64,000 bases of DNA from Bacteroidales bacterium UBA4893 (GTDB lineage Bacteria; Bacteroidota; Bacteroidia; Bacteroidales; P3), in the NCBI GenBank assembly GCA_002399025.1, contig DHCV01000019.1:8786-72785 (forward strand), written 5' to 3'. The notes under the pieces were generated by a model. It was not told the origin of the DNA. It saw only the letters and a list, made by a program, of their open reading frames with translations, and searched no databases. Every line of letters starts with the position of its first letter. Position 1 is the first letter of the stretch. This document shows, piece after piece, positions 8,352 through 16,864 of this stretch. Made by a program: the position numbers and the translations under genes.

Positions 8352-9242
8352 TTATAGATATTTAATTGTATTATCCTCCTTTCTTGATTTAAGTTTTTCG
8401 ACATATCTCTTTTTACTGCTATACCAACGTCTTGGCAAGTCTCCTTTTAAACTATGAGCTTGATTGGGAGTTAAATAGTTTATGCTTGAATGAAGTCTTC
8501 TTTCATTGTAATATGTTATCTTCTCTCTTATTACTTGTTCAGCTTCATTTATATCTTTAAACTCCATATGGTTTAACCATTCTTGTTTTAATATACCATT
8601 TACTCTTTCAGCAACAGCATTATCCTTAGGATCTGAGGTCTCAGTCATACTTATTCTAATACCATTATCTTTTAATATGTTGGTATAAGAAGTATAACAG
8701 TATTGAAAACCTCTGTCAGAATGATGTATTAAACCTCTCAGGTCAGTATTAGCCTCTTGTATAGCATTCCTTAAGGCTTGTTCAGTATAAGAGAATTTAA
8801 GTCTGGGAGCTAACACCCAACTCATTATTCTCCTGGAATAGAGATCTGTTATTAATGATAGATAACAAAAACCTTTTTCTGTCCTGATATATGTTATATC
8901 ACTTACCCATATTTGATTACTCATGATAGGCTTAAGGTCTTTGATGATGTTATTATACTTAGGGTAGTTATGATTAGAGTCAGTAGTTCTTATACTTCTT
9001 TTCTTTTGTCTTAGCTTTAAGTTATACTGATCTAAAAGACTATAAAATGCATCTCTACCCATAGTAAAGTCATCTTTGAAGTGAGCTTTAACCATAAGAT
9101 ATAGCTTATATCCTCCTAATCGAGGAGAAAGCTCTCTCTCTGAACGCACAAAGTCTAAGACTAAGTGCTTAATAGTGTCTTTTTCAAAGTTCATCTTCTT
9201 TTGATAGAACGCCTGAGTACTTACACCAAACAGCTCACACAA
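8352..9242 (-). CDS. IS3-family transposase OrfB (DDE integrase core)
   Basis: Catalytic part of the transposase. It has an HTH_21-like N-terminal segment and an rve integrase core with the expected triad: D in VSDITYI, D in HHSDRGFQY, and E in AERVNGILKQEW, followed by the conserved YYNERRLHSSINYLTPN. The listed start (TTG) is probably not used. The frame is open upstream to the A7 tract at 9296-9302, where a -1 shift from orfA would give the fused OrfAB; the added residues (IWHQTVRTLHTEGYKLRPLC) fit the family. About 296 residues from the TTG, full length, no internal stop. Confidence 0.93.
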   Translation of the reverse strand: MCELFGVSTQAFYQKKMNFEKDTIKHLVLDFVRSERELSPRLGGYKLYLMVKAHFKDDFTMGRDAFYSLLDQYNLKLRQKKRSIRTTDSNHNYPKYNNIIKDLKPIMSNQIWVSDITYIRTEKGFCYLSLITDLYSRRIMSWVLAPRLKFSYTEQALRNAIQEANTDLRGLIHHSDRGFQYCYTSYTNILKDNGIRISMTETSDPKDNAVAERVNGILKQEWLNHMEFKDINEAEQVIREKITYYNERRLHSSINYLTPNQAHSLKGDLPRRWYSSKKRYVEKLKSRKEDNTIKYL

Positions 9243-9277
9243 AGGTCTTAATTTATATCCCTCTGTGTGAAGCGTTC

Positions 9278-9658
9278 TTACTGTTTGGTGCCAGATTTTT
9301 TTCTTATGTCAATCTTAAACTCTTTCTCTGCTATATCTACCATAGTACGGTAGAAGTCTTTCTCCATATTAGCTTTGAATAGCTCTTTCTCTAACTCAGA
9401 GATACGTGCTTCATATTCTTTGCTTGTATCATCCTTTGATACTTTTTTATAGCTCTTAGCTTTCATATCAGGTATAGGTATTGATAACTCTCTTTTATAA
9501 GGGTCTTTTATTCCCATACGTTTCATCCACAATCTTATTGTGTCTGCATCTCCAATATTGTACTTTCTTGCTATAGAACTTTTGCTTGCTCCACTGCTCA
9601 GATAATCCTCGATTATCTCTATACGAATTGTATCCGTAATCTTGCCTCTTTTATTCAT
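9278..9658 (-). CDS. IS3-family transposase OrfA (HTH protein)
   Basis: Small protein of 126 residues from the ATG at 9658 (MNKRGKITDTIRIEI); an in-frame TTG 24 bp upstream is less likely. A helix-turn-helix (LSSGASKSSIARKYNIGDADTIRLW) binds the IS ends, and the C-terminal half is a leucine-zipper-like coiled coil (EARISELEKELFKANMEK). It ends KKSGTKQ just past the slippery A7 tract. Produced alone, OrfA usually regulates transposition in this family. Confidence 0.9.
   Translation of the reverse strand: MNKRGKITDTIRIEIIEDYLSSGASKSSIARKYNIGDADTIRLWMKRMGIKDPYKRELSIPIPDMKAKSYKKVSKDDTSKEYEARISELEKELFKANMEKDFYRTMVDIAEKEFKIDIRKKSGTKQ
9296..9302 (-). promoter_or_regulatory. Programmed -1 frameshift site (A7) between orfA and orfB
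   Basis: On the minus strand orfA reads AGA AAA AAA TCT GGC. Slipping back one base on the seven A's continues as AAA ATC TGG CAC straight into the orfB frame, with no stop. This is the standard signal for making OrfAB transposase in IS3 elements. Confidence 0.85.
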
Positions 9659-9680
9659 TTTTGTTACACTTTTTTTGAGC

Positions 9681-9706
9681 AAAAAGTGTCAACTTTTTTC
9701 AGTACA
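9681..9706. repeat. Right terminal inverted repeat of the IS3 element
   Basis: Read on the minus strand it starts TGTACTGAAAAAAGTTGACA and continues CTTTTT, the typical TGTA-like end of this family. It lies just upstream of orfA and probably overlaps its promoter. Confidence 0.75.
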
Positions 9707-9884
9707 AGACAATTAACTAGTTTTATCCCTTATTTTTCTGGCTTTATAAGTTAAGTTTATACTTTTTTTGTGCTAAAAGAATCAATTTAATTCAGTAAAA
9801 GAAACTTTTGAGTAAAGATTTATTATGATTAAGAATAAAAGGATTTAGAAATTAAGAATAAAAGTTTATCATAAGACTATAAAG

Positions 9885-9922
9885 AAAAGAGGCTATCTGC
9901 ACTTGAGCAAATAGCCTCTTTT
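9885..9922 (-). terminator. Rho-independent terminator, first of a matched pair
   Basis: Perfect 12-bp stem AAAAGAGGCTAT / ATAGCCTCTTTT with a 14-nt loop, 30 bp after the stop of the gene at 9953-10600. Its loop and right arm are nearly identical to the htpG terminator at 10711-10750. Confidence 0.85.
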
Positions 9923-9952
9923 GGTTTATAAAGGATTCTAATCTCTTTAAAA

Positions 9953-10600
9953 TTACATCCTAAATTCTATCCCAGCCCATAGGCTATTGCTTGCAAATTT
10001 ACCTACATCAGCCTTAATGTCTAATCCAGAATAGTAAACATTGCTTTTATAAACAGGGATATTATAACCTAAATATACTCCAACTTTTTCTTTCTTATTT
10101 TTTTGTTGGTAGTAAGTCCAAAGATATACTTTAACTGGGATAAATACATTCATAGAGGAAAAAGATAAGGCATGAACTCCCAATAAATACTCTCTGTTAT
10201 AAACTAAATTGTCAAAACTAATTATGCCTCCTACATTAGCTTCCAATTCATATTCTTCTCTTTTAAGAAAAGAGTATCCTGCATTAAGCTCAAAATTTCC
10301 TCCATAAAGGTTTAGTGCTTGTTCATCTTTTAAATTGTTACCCAAAGCATAATTCATCTTATAAGCAGCAGTAAATCTTTCTCCAAAATACATTCCAACA
10401 CCAAATCCAATGCTTGCCTGACCTATACTTTTTTTGTTGTAGTCAGAGAAATTAGCCTTCATGGAGTTGTTGAAATCGCTAAGATTGCTAATAAATCCAG
10501 CATTTATTCCTCCAGAGAAAAAGCTTTTCATTTTACTTTGGGCTTGAATACCACTTACTGAAATTAGTACAATGACTAATGCTAAACAAATTCTTTTCAT
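9953..10600 (-). CDS. Small outer-membrane beta-barrel-like protein
   Basis: 215 residues with a clear signal peptide (MKRICLALVIVLISVSGIQA, cleavage before QSK). The mature part is rich in alternating aromatic/glycine strands (GFGVGMYFGERFTAAYKMNY, NAGYSF, GVYLGYNIPVY) and ends LWAGIEFRM, a typical last barrel strand. It resembles the porin-family/outer-membrane beta-barrel proteins common in Bacteroidota, with no specific function assignable. It has its own terminator downstream and is separated from htpG by that gene's terminator, so it is monocistronic. It borders the insertion sequence, whose right end lies about 250 bp beyond its 3' end. Confidence 0.7.
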   Translation of the reverse strand: MKRICLALVIVLISVSGIQAQSKMKSFFSGGINAGFISNLSDFNNSMKANFSDYNKKSIGQASIGFGVGMYFGERFTAAYKMNYALGNNLKDEQALNLYGGNFELNAGYSFLKREEYELEANVGGIISFDNLVYNREYLLGVHALSFSSMNVFIPVKVYLWTYYQQKNKKEKVGVYLGYNIPVYKSNVYYSGLDIKADVGKFASNSLWAGIEFRM

Positions 10601-10710
10601 AAATAATTTTTTAATTGATAAATATAAATAGTGTTTACTTAATTAGCTCTGTAATCAATTTAAATACCATTATTGAACTTTCATTCCTTTGCTTTTATTG
10701 TATATATAAA

Positions 10711-10750
10711 GAAAAAAAGGCTAAATGCACTTAAGCAAATAGCCTCTTTT
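10711..10750 (-). terminator. Terminator of htpG, second of a matched pair
   Basis: Stem GGCTA/TAGCC flanked by A-rich and T-rich arms, loop containing TGC...GCA. The stretch GCACTTAAGCAAATAGCCTC and the following TTTTGGTT differ at a single base from the copy at 9885-9922. Confidence 0.7.
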
Positions 10751-10773
10751 GGTTGAAAAATAGAAGAAATATG

Positions 10774-12675
10774 TTATTTAATTATTCCAATTGAACGTTG
10801 GATAAAACTATTCAAAGCTTCACCTTTCAATAGTCCTTGGCTTAAAAGAGCAAGGTCTTTTAGTTGAGAAAGGATTTGAGTTTGCTTGTCTTTGTCCTCT
10901 TCTTTCAAAACTTCGCTCATTAGAGGATGATTGGTGTTTACAACCAAATTGTAGTTTTCTGGCATTTCTCCATAAAGTGAAGCCATTCCACCTCCACCCA
11001 TTTCACTCATTTCCTTCATTCTTCTCATAAATTCATTTTGAGTTATGGTTAATGGACTGTCAGTTTCGTTAAGACTTTCCATGACAACATTGAACTTTTG
11101 TTTGTCAACTTGTCCTTCAACCATTTCTTTAAGAGTTTTGGTTTCTTCTTCGTTAAGTTTTGAAGGGATAACTTCATCTTTTGGAATTAGCTTGTCAATA
11201 ACATCACTGTCAATTCTAACAAATCTGCTATCACTTAGTTTTTGTTCCATTAGATTAACAAAGTGATTATCCAATATTCCATCCATTAACAATACATCAT
11301 AGCCTTTGTCTTTTGCAGCTTGAATATAGGCATATTGAGAATCTGTATTATTGGCATAAAGATAAACTAACTTCTTATCCTTATCGGTTTGAACAGGTTT
11401 TATTTTGTTTGTATAGTCTTCAATAGAGTAGTATTCGGAAGCTATATTCTTAAACATATAAATCTTTTCTGCTCTTTGATAGAACTTTTCATCTGAAAGC
11501 ATACCATATTCAATAAATATCTTTAAGTCATCCCATTTCTTGTTATACTCTTCTCTGTCGTTCTTATATATTTCATCCAACTTGTCAGCAACCTTCTTTG
11601 TTATGTGAGAAGAAATCTTTTTAACATTAGAGTCTGATTGTAGGTAAGAACGAGAAACGTTAAGTGGAATATCTGGAGAATCTAAAACTCCACGAAGTAA
11701 CATCATATAATCAGGAACAACTCCTTCAACGCTGTCAGTAACGAATACCTGATTGCAGTATAATTGAATCTTGTCTTTTGCAGGGTCGATGTTCCTCTTT
11801 ACTTTTGGGAAATAAAGAATACCTGTCAGATTAAATGGATAGTCAACATTTAGATGAATATGGAATAAAGGTTCATCAAAGTTCATTGGATAAAGCTCTC
11901 TGTAAAATTCATTGTAGTCTTCTTCTTTAAGGTCTGCAGGTTTTTTCTTCCAAAGAGGTTGAGTGTTGTTAATTATTCTTGGTTTTGTTTTTTGAACTCT
12001 TTTTGGATTGCCTTTATCATCCTTTTCTTCTTCAGAGTCTTCCCAGTAGGTTTCTTCTCCAAAGCGGATTTCAATAGGCATAAACTTACAATACTTTTTC
12101 AATAATTCAAGTATTCTTCCTTCTTCCAAAAACTCTTCGTTTTCAGAGTCTATGTGCATCACTATTTCAGTTCCACGCTCTTCTTTTTCTATCTCGTCAA
12201 TTGTATATTCTGTATCTCCATCGCACCACCAACGAACTGCCTTGCTGTCTTCTAAAAATGATTTTGTTTTAAACTCAACTTCCTTACTAACCATAAATGA
12301 AGAATAGAAACCAAGACCAAAATGTCCTATAAGTTGGTTTTGCTCCAATTCGCTCTTACCCTTAAACTTCTCAACAAACTCTTCTGCACCAGAGAATGCA
12401 ATTTGGTTAATGTATTTGTCAACTTCATCTTGAGTCATTCCAATACCTCTGTCAATTACAGATAGAGTTTTTTTCTTCTTGTCAATCTTAACCTCAATTG
12501 TTAAATCTCCAAGTTCACCCTTAAATTGTCCTAAAGATGCAAGAGTTTTAAGTTTTTGAGTAGCATCAACAGCGTTTGCCACAATTTCTCTTAAGAATAT
12601 TTCGTGGTCGGAGTAAAGAAATTTCTTGATAATAGGAAAGATGTTTTCCGTCTTTACGTTAATATTACCTTTCAT
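10774..12675 (-). CDS. htpG: Molecular chaperone HtpG (Hsp90)
   Basis: ATP-dependent cytoplasmic chaperone. The 633 residues include the GHKL ATPase N-domain with EIFLREIVANAVDA, DRGIGMT and GHFGLGFYSSFMV; the middle domain with the catalytic Arg in PLNVSRSYLQ; and a C-terminal dimerisation domain, shorter than in eukaryotic Hsp90 and without MEEVD. Start chosen at MKGNINVKTENIFPI, matching the family N-terminus. Ends NSFIQRSIGIIK. Monocistronic, with a terminator 24 bp past the stop. Divergent from rmuC across 174 bp. Confidence 0.97.
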   Translation of the reverse strand: MKGNINVKTENIFPIIKKFLYSDHEIFLREIVANAVDATQKLKTLASLGQFKGELGDLTIEVKIDKKKKTLSVIDRGIGMTQDEVDKYINQIAFSGAEEFVEKFKGKSELEQNQLIGHFGLGFYSSFMVSKEVEFKTKSFLEDSKAVRWWCDGDTEYTIDEIEKEERGTEIVMHIDSENEEFLEEGRILELLKKYCKFMPIEIRFGEETYWEDSEEEKDDKGNPKRVQKTKPRIINNTQPLWKKKPADLKEEDYNEFYRELYPMNFDEPLFHIHLNVDYPFNLTGILYFPKVKRNIDPAKDKIQLYCNQVFVTDSVEGVVPDYMMLLRGVLDSPDIPLNVSRSYLQSDSNVKKISSHITKKVADKLDEIYKNDREEYNKKWDDLKIFIEYGMLSDEKFYQRAEKIYMFKNIASEYYSIEDYTNKIKPVQTDKDKKLVYLYANNTDSQYAYIQAAKDKGYDVLLMDGILDNHFVNLMEQKLSDSRFVRIDSDVIDKLIPKDEVIPSKLNEEETKTLKEMVEGQVDKQKFNVVMESLNETDSPLTITQNEFMRRMKEMSEMGGGGMASLYGEMPENYNLVVNTNHPLMSEVLKEEDKDKQTQILSQLKDLALLSQGLLKGEALNSFIQRSIGIIK

Positions 12676-12816
12676 AGTTTTGTGTTATATTTGTTTGTTA
12701 TTTAATTCACGTTTCAAAGTCTTATCCATAGTCAATCAATCATTATACCAATACGATTTCTTGTGTCAAAATGTCAGAAAATAGGTGATTTGGACATTCA
12801 ATAACGAGAATAATTG

Positions 12817-12824
12817 TATCTTTG
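12817..12824 (+). promoter_or_regulatory. -7 box of rmuC
   Basis: TATCTTTG, 25 bp before the rmuC ATG. No good -33 element at 19 bp spacing; a TTTG occurs at 12789-12792, slightly too far. Confidence 0.6.
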
Positions 12825-12849
12825 AAATCTGATTTAAAAGTATACTATT

Positions 12850-14265
12850 ATGGAATTTCTATTGATAATCATAACCTTAATTGCGGTCATTATCGTCTTT
12901 GTGTTGGTGTTTTTTCTTCTTAAGAAGGGTGCCACTAAAGAGCGGCTGACCCAGTTAGAGACCTCTTTCAGCATATTAGAATCAAGTTCTAAGACTCTGG
13001 AATCAAAGAATAATGAATTAGAATCAGCTTATAATTCAGCCCAAAGAGAGAACTCCTCATTGATGACAGAGCTTAATAATAACCTTGAAAGACTTCAAGA
13101 AGAGAGGAGTAAAAGCTTGGAGCTAAGCTCACAACTCGAGCAAGAGAGGGTTAGGAACAGTCAATTAGCAATTGAGAACAGCAAGATTTTAGCCAATAAT
13201 GAGGCTTTGCAGGAGAAGCAAAAAGACCTTCGCAAGGAGTTCGAACAGCTGCAAATGGCTGCACGTTTGGAGTTTGAGAAGACAGCAAATGAAATACTTT
13301 TGGATAAGACATCGAAGTTTACGGAGGTAAATAAGGTAAATATTGAATCCCTCTTAAAGCCTTTAGACTTAAGTATAAAGGAGTTTAGGGAGAATGTAAA
13401 TAAGAATCTTACGGAGGAAACTAAGCAGAGAACATCCCTTGAAATCGAGATAAAGAAGATAATGGAACAAACAAATCTTGTTTCAGAACAAGCCAATAAT
13501 TTAGCATCAGCACTTAAAGGAGAGAACAAGAGAGCGGGCAATTGGGGAGAGAATGTTTTAGAAACCATACTCCAGAACACGGGATTAATGAGGGGCGAAC
13601 ACTACACAACTCAGGACGTACACTACAATGAAGAAGATAGAAAGATAATCCCCGACGTGATAATAAATCTTCCAGATGAGAGGAAGGTTATAATAGATTC
13701 AAAGGTCTCGCTTGTTGCTTATGATAACTATTTTTCTTCCGAAACAGAGGAGGGACAAAAGCAAGAGTTGTCCAAACATATAGCATCCATACGTCAGCAT
13801 ATAAGCGAATTGAGCCAGAAAAAGTACGATCAGATAAAGGGAAGTCTTGGATTTGTTATGATGTTTGTCCCAATTGAGTCGGCTTATTTATTAGCAATGC
13901 AGAACGATAGAGAATTGTGGAACTATGCCTATAAAAAGAATATTTTACTTGTTTCTTCCACAACACTTATCTCCACTCTTAGGATATTTGCAGACCTTTG
14001 GAGGACAGATAAGCTCAACAAGAATGCAGAAAAGATAATTGAAAGCAGTGGTAAGATGTATGAGAAATTAATGCTTTTCTTGGAGTCTTTTGAGGAAATT
14101 GGGGATAGACTTTCGAAGACTCATGATACCTATAATAAAGCATTTAACCAACTAAGAGAAGGAAGAGGCAACCTAATTAAGCAAGCTGAAGACATAAAGA
14201 CATTAGGAGTTAAGACTACTAAAACCCTGTCTGAGAAGTTTGAAGATTACGATAATGAGCTATAG
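12850..14265 (+). CDS. rmuC: DNA recombination protein RmuC homologue
   Basis: 471 residues. An N-terminal transmembrane helix (residues 2-25, LLIIITLIAVIIVFVLVFFL) anchors a long coiled coil (about 30-150, rich in Leu/Glu/Ser). The RmuC nuclease-like domain follows (about 200-440), with conserved NWGENVLETILQNTGL, DVIINLPDERKVIIDSKVSL and GFVMMFVPIESAYL. RmuC limits inversions at short inverted repeats in E. coli, and the D/K residues suggest a restriction-endonuclease-like fold. It overlaps the 3' end of the convergent aspartate kinase gene by 6 bp, so the two transcripts must overlap. Confidence 0.93.
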   Translation: MEFLLIIITLIAVIIVFVLVFFLLKKGATKERLTQLETSFSILESSSKTLESKNNELESAYNSAQRENSSLMTELNNNLERLQEERSKSLELSSQLEQERVRNSQLAIENSKILANNEALQEKQKDLRKEFEQLQMAARLEFEKTANEILLDKTSKFTEVNKVNIESLLKPLDLSIKEFRENVNKNLTEETKQRTSLEIEIKKIMEQTNLVSEQANNLASALKGENKRAGNWGENVLETILQNTGLMRGEHYTTQDVHYNEEDRKIIPDVIINLPDERKVIIDSKVSLVAYDNYFSSETEEGQKQELSKHIASIRQHISELSQKKYDQIKGSLGFVMMFVPIESAYLLAMQNDRELWNYAYKKNILLVSSTTLISTLRIFADLWRTDKLNKNAEKIIESSGKMYEKLMLFLESFEEIGDRLSKTHDTYNKAFNQLREGRGNLIKQAEDIKTLGVKTTKTLSEKFEDYDNEL

Positions 14266-15537
14266 TTTCACCAAGAACTGAGCCGTAAGACGTGAACGTT
14301 GTTCAATAATTAGCTTCTTTCCTTTTATTAAATTCCTTATGGCGTCCTCTGTATATCGGCGTATTGTTATTAGCCTTAAGTTTCTATTATACTTCACCGA
14401 ATAAGAGACAGAAAGCTCTGTTATCAGTCTTTGAAGCAGGTCATCTTTAATAGGATCGAAGCATACAGAATAGCTAAGTGCGGAGTTTTGCATAAGGTTT
14501 ATCTTAATCCCATATCTTGCAAATAGGGCAAATATATTAGAGAGATTTTCCTCAACAACAAAAGAAAAGTCCTTCGGAAATATAGACAATAGTGTTTGAT
14601 TATCCTTGAAAATATAGCTTGGCATCAAAGGCTTGGTATTGGAACAACAGTCAATCCTTGTGCCTTCATCTTTTGGAGAAAGGAAGCTTTTCACATATAG
14701 TGGTATGGATAGATTTTCTAATGGCTTAATAGTTTTTGGGTGGATTATAGATGCACCATAGTAAGAAAGCTCAATTGCTTCGCTGTATGGCACCTGTTCA
14801 AACTTCCTTGTATCTTCAAAATATTTTGGATCAGCATTCAAAAGTCCAGGTACATCTTTCCAAATAGTAACGCTTTTTGCCCTTAGGCAATAAGCAAAAA
14901 CAGCAGCACTAAAATCAGACCCTTCTCTTCCAAGAGTAGTCGTTTCATTATTTTCACCTCCTCCAATAAAGCCTTGTGTAATTATTGTATCAACACTTTC
15001 AAATATTGTCAAAATAGACTTAGTTATGTTCTTTTGTGTATCACCCCACAATACCTTTGCTCTTCTGTAAGAATTATTTGTTTTGATATGATTCGTGGCT
15101 AAAACAAAGCTATGCTCTAAGCCAATTTCCTCAAAGTATTTTGAGATTATTGTTGTCCCAATTATCTCTCCGTAAGAAACAATTGAGTCATAATTCTTGT
15201 CATAATTCTTATCAATATTATAAGATAAAAGCTTTTCCTCTATTTCTTTGTAAGTATTTTCAATATAAGTTTCTAAGTATTCATTCCCTTTAGGAAAAAG
15301 GTTATTAATAATTTCTTTATGGTAGTTTTTTGAGTTTTCAATAATAGATTCATCAATAGTTTTCTTTTCTACAAAACTATTTAAAACTAATTCTAAGCTA
15401 TTTGTAGTTTTCCCCATTGCAGAAACAACAATTAATCTTTTTTTCTTTTCAGAAAGAATAATTGATGCAACATTTCTTATAGCCTCAGCACTATTAACCG
15501 AAGCACCTCCAAATTTTTCTACAAATATTTCAAACAT
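14260..15537 (-). CDS. lysC: Aspartate kinase
   Basis: Phosphorylates aspartate at the start of the Lys/Met/Thr/diaminopimelate pathway. 425 residues, slightly short for the family. Kinase motifs are VEKFGGASV (residues 7-15), GFIGGGENNETTTLGREGSDF, and SYYGASIIHPKTIKPL. Two ACT domains (about 300-425) would provide feedback control; they are divergent and the C-terminus (RLTAQFLVKL) is compact. Monofunctional, with no homoserine dehydrogenase fused. The 3' end overlaps rmuC by 6 bp. Divergent from ftsX, with both -7 boxes in the 71-bp gap. Confidence 0.93.
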   Translation of the reverse strand: MFEIFVEKFGGASVNSAEAIRNVASIILSEKKKRLIVVSAMGKTTNSLELVLNSFVEKKTIDESIIENSKNYHKEIINNLFPKGNEYLETYIENTYKEIEEKLLSYNIDKNYDKNYDSIVSYGEIIGTTIISKYFEEIGLEHSFVLATNHIKTNNSYRRAKVLWGDTQKNITKSILTIFESVDTIITQGFIGGGENNETTTLGREGSDFSAAVFAYCLRAKSVTIWKDVPGLLNADPKYFEDTRKFEQVPYSEAIELSYYGASIIHPKTIKPLENLSIPLYVKSFLSPKDEGTRIDCCSNTKPLMPSYIFKDNQTLLSIFPKDFSFVVEENLSNIFALFARYGIKINLMQNSALSYSVCFDPIKDDLLQRLITELSVSYSVKYNRNLRLITIRRYTEDAIRNLIKGKKLIIEQRSRLTAQFLVKL

Positions 15538-15556
15538 ACATTTTGCAATTTATCGG

Positions 15557-15564
15557 CAAAAATA
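15557..15564 (-). promoter_or_regulatory. -7 box of aspartate kinase
   Basis: Minus strand TATTTTTG, 19 bp before the ATG at 15537. Confidence 0.6.
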
Positions 15565-15576
15565 ATAAAAACTTTG

Positions 15577-15584
15577 TATATTTG
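15577..15584 (+). promoter_or_regulatory. -7 box of the ftsX operon
   Basis: TATATTTG, 24 bp before the ftsX ATG. Lies only 12 bp from the opposing lysC box, so the two promoters overlap back to back. Confidence 0.6.
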
Positions 15585-15608
15585 CACCTAAATTAAGTTT
15601 TCTACAAA

Positions 15609-16493
15609 ATGACTAAGAAAAGACAGAAAATCTTTAATCCTGTAGCTCTATGGAGTGCCAATTTCTCAACTGTATTGAGTATTGCACTTGTTCTTTTTAT
15701 GTTAGGCTTTATGCTTACCTTCATTTATCATGCCTTTACTGCCTCCAATAACCTTAAGGAAAATGTGTCTTTTACGATTTATTTGATGGATGACACAAAG
15801 GAAGAAGATGCACTTAGCTTTGAGAAAGAGCTGAAGAAAAACAAAAATGTTAAATCTACTCAATACATTTCTTCAGAACAAGCAGCTCAAATAATGAGTG
15901 AGGTTATGGGGGAAAATCATCTTGAGGTTTTGGGCTCTACTAATCCTTATGCAGCTTCAATAGTCGTTAACCTTAAGGCTGAATCACTTAATTATACAAC
16001 TATCAAACGTTTCATCACAAGCCTCGAAGCCAAAGATGTGGTTGATCATGTTGATTATCGCCAAGACTTAGTTAAGGATATTAATAATGCTGTTTATAAT
16101 GTAACTGCTTTTATTCTTGCTTTCATAATCTGTCTTTTGATAATTGCAATAACTCTAATAAACCATACAATTAGACTAACAATTTACTCCAAGAGATTTC
16201 TTATACGCTCAATGGAATTGGTAGGAGCAAAGCCTGGTTTTATCCGCAAGCCTTTCCTTCTTAAAGGATTATTCTTTGGATTAATAGGAGGATTAATTGC
16301 AAATGTTCTTCTTCTTGGAATAATATTTTGGATAAGCAGGAAATACCCTCTACTAATAACTCCTGAGAATTACCCAATTTATGGAATGATTGCTATAGCT
16401 ATTCTTGGATTTGGAATATTGCTTGCCTTCATCTCAACCTTTATTTCTGTGTTTAGGTTTATGTACCTAAGAGACGAGAAACTTTATAGATAA
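15609..16493 (+). CDS. ftsX: Cell division protein FtsX
   Basis: Membrane subunit of the FtsEX complex, which controls peptidoglycan hydrolysis at the septum. 294 residues: TM1 about 17-40, a large extracytoplasmic domain 45-165 (ENVSFTIYLMDDTKEEDALS), then three helices near 170-190, 215-245 and 265-285 with the FtsX/ABC3 permease signature (MELVGAKPGFIRKPFLLKG). FtsE is not next to it, which is usual in Bacteroidota. First gene of a four-gene run with DUF3098, uppP and truB. Confidence 0.95.
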   Translation: MTKKRQKIFNPVALWSANFSTVLSIALVLFMLGFMLTFIYHAFTASNNLKENVSFTIYLMDDTKEEDALSFEKELKKNKNVKSTQYISSEQAAQIMSEVMGENHLEVLGSTNPYAASIVVNLKAESLNYTTIKRFITSLEAKDVVDHVDYRQDLVKDINNAVYNVTAFILAFIICLLIIAITLINHTIRLTIYSKRFLIRSMELVGAKPGFIRKPFLLKGLFFGLIGGLIANVLLLGIIFWISRKYPLLITPENYPIYGMIAIAILGFGILLAFISTFISVFRFMYLRDEKLYR

Positions 16494-16516
16494 AAATATA
16501 TTAAAACATAATTATT

Positions 16517-16849
16517 ATGGCAAATATAAAAAAAACATCTTCAACAAAACCTAATAATAGTCCAAGGGTAAGCCAATCTTTTACACCAAAACTGAAACCA
16601 AAATTTGATTTTGCATTTGAAAGAATAAACTATATTTGGATGTTAGTAGGGATTGCATTATTGGCACTTGGTTATATTCTTCTTATTGGAGGAGGCTCCG
16701 ATGATCCAGATGTGTTTAACTACTCTTTGTTTAATGCTCAAAGATTAGTTGTTGCACCTATTCTTATGGTCGCAGGAATTGTTGTCGAGGTTTATGCAAT
16801 TTTACTGAAACCAAAGCAAAATAATCAAGAAGATACTCCAAAAGATTAA
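16517..16849 (+). CDS. DUF3098 family membrane protein
   Basis: 110 residues: a basic, disordered N-terminus (1-33), a transmembrane helix at about 43-60 (MLVGIALLALGYILLIGGG), the signature DDPDVFNYSLFNAQRLVVAP, and a second helix near 78-98. Function unknown. The family is nearly always found between ftsX and uppP in Bacteroidota, which suggests a role in envelope or division. Spaced 23 bp after ftsX and 15 bp before uppP. Confidence 0.9.
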   Translation: MANIKKTSSTKPNNSPRVSQSFTPKLKPKFDFAFERINYIWMLVGIALLALGYILLIGGGSDDPDVFNYSLFNAQRLVVAPILMVAGIVVEVYAILLKPKQNNQEDTPKD

Positions 16850-16864
16850 TAATATAATATTTGA

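Larger units (their letters stand above)
8146..9706 (-). mobile_element. IS3-family insertion sequence (IS150-like orfA/orfB organisation)
   Basis: About 1.56 kb, transcribed leftward. It holds orfA (HTH protein), an A7 slippage site and orfB (DDE transposase). Imperfect terminal inverted repeats are visible: the right end read inward starts TGTACTGAAAAAAGTTGACA, and the left end starts TTTCCTGAAATAGGTTTACA; both continue CTTTTT, matching at about 20 of 26 positions. The outermost left bases differ from the right, and I find no 3-4 bp target duplication (left flank GTCG, right flank AGAC), so exact ends are uncertain by a few bases. It sits between the ispE upstream array and an outer-membrane protein gene. 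Both frames are intact, so it could be active. Confidence 0.85.

Noticed and set aside
8146..9706. Target site duplication at the IS ends
   Set aside because: Flanking bases GTCG and AGAC do not match; no 3-5 bp direct repeat was found at the chosen or nearby boundaries.
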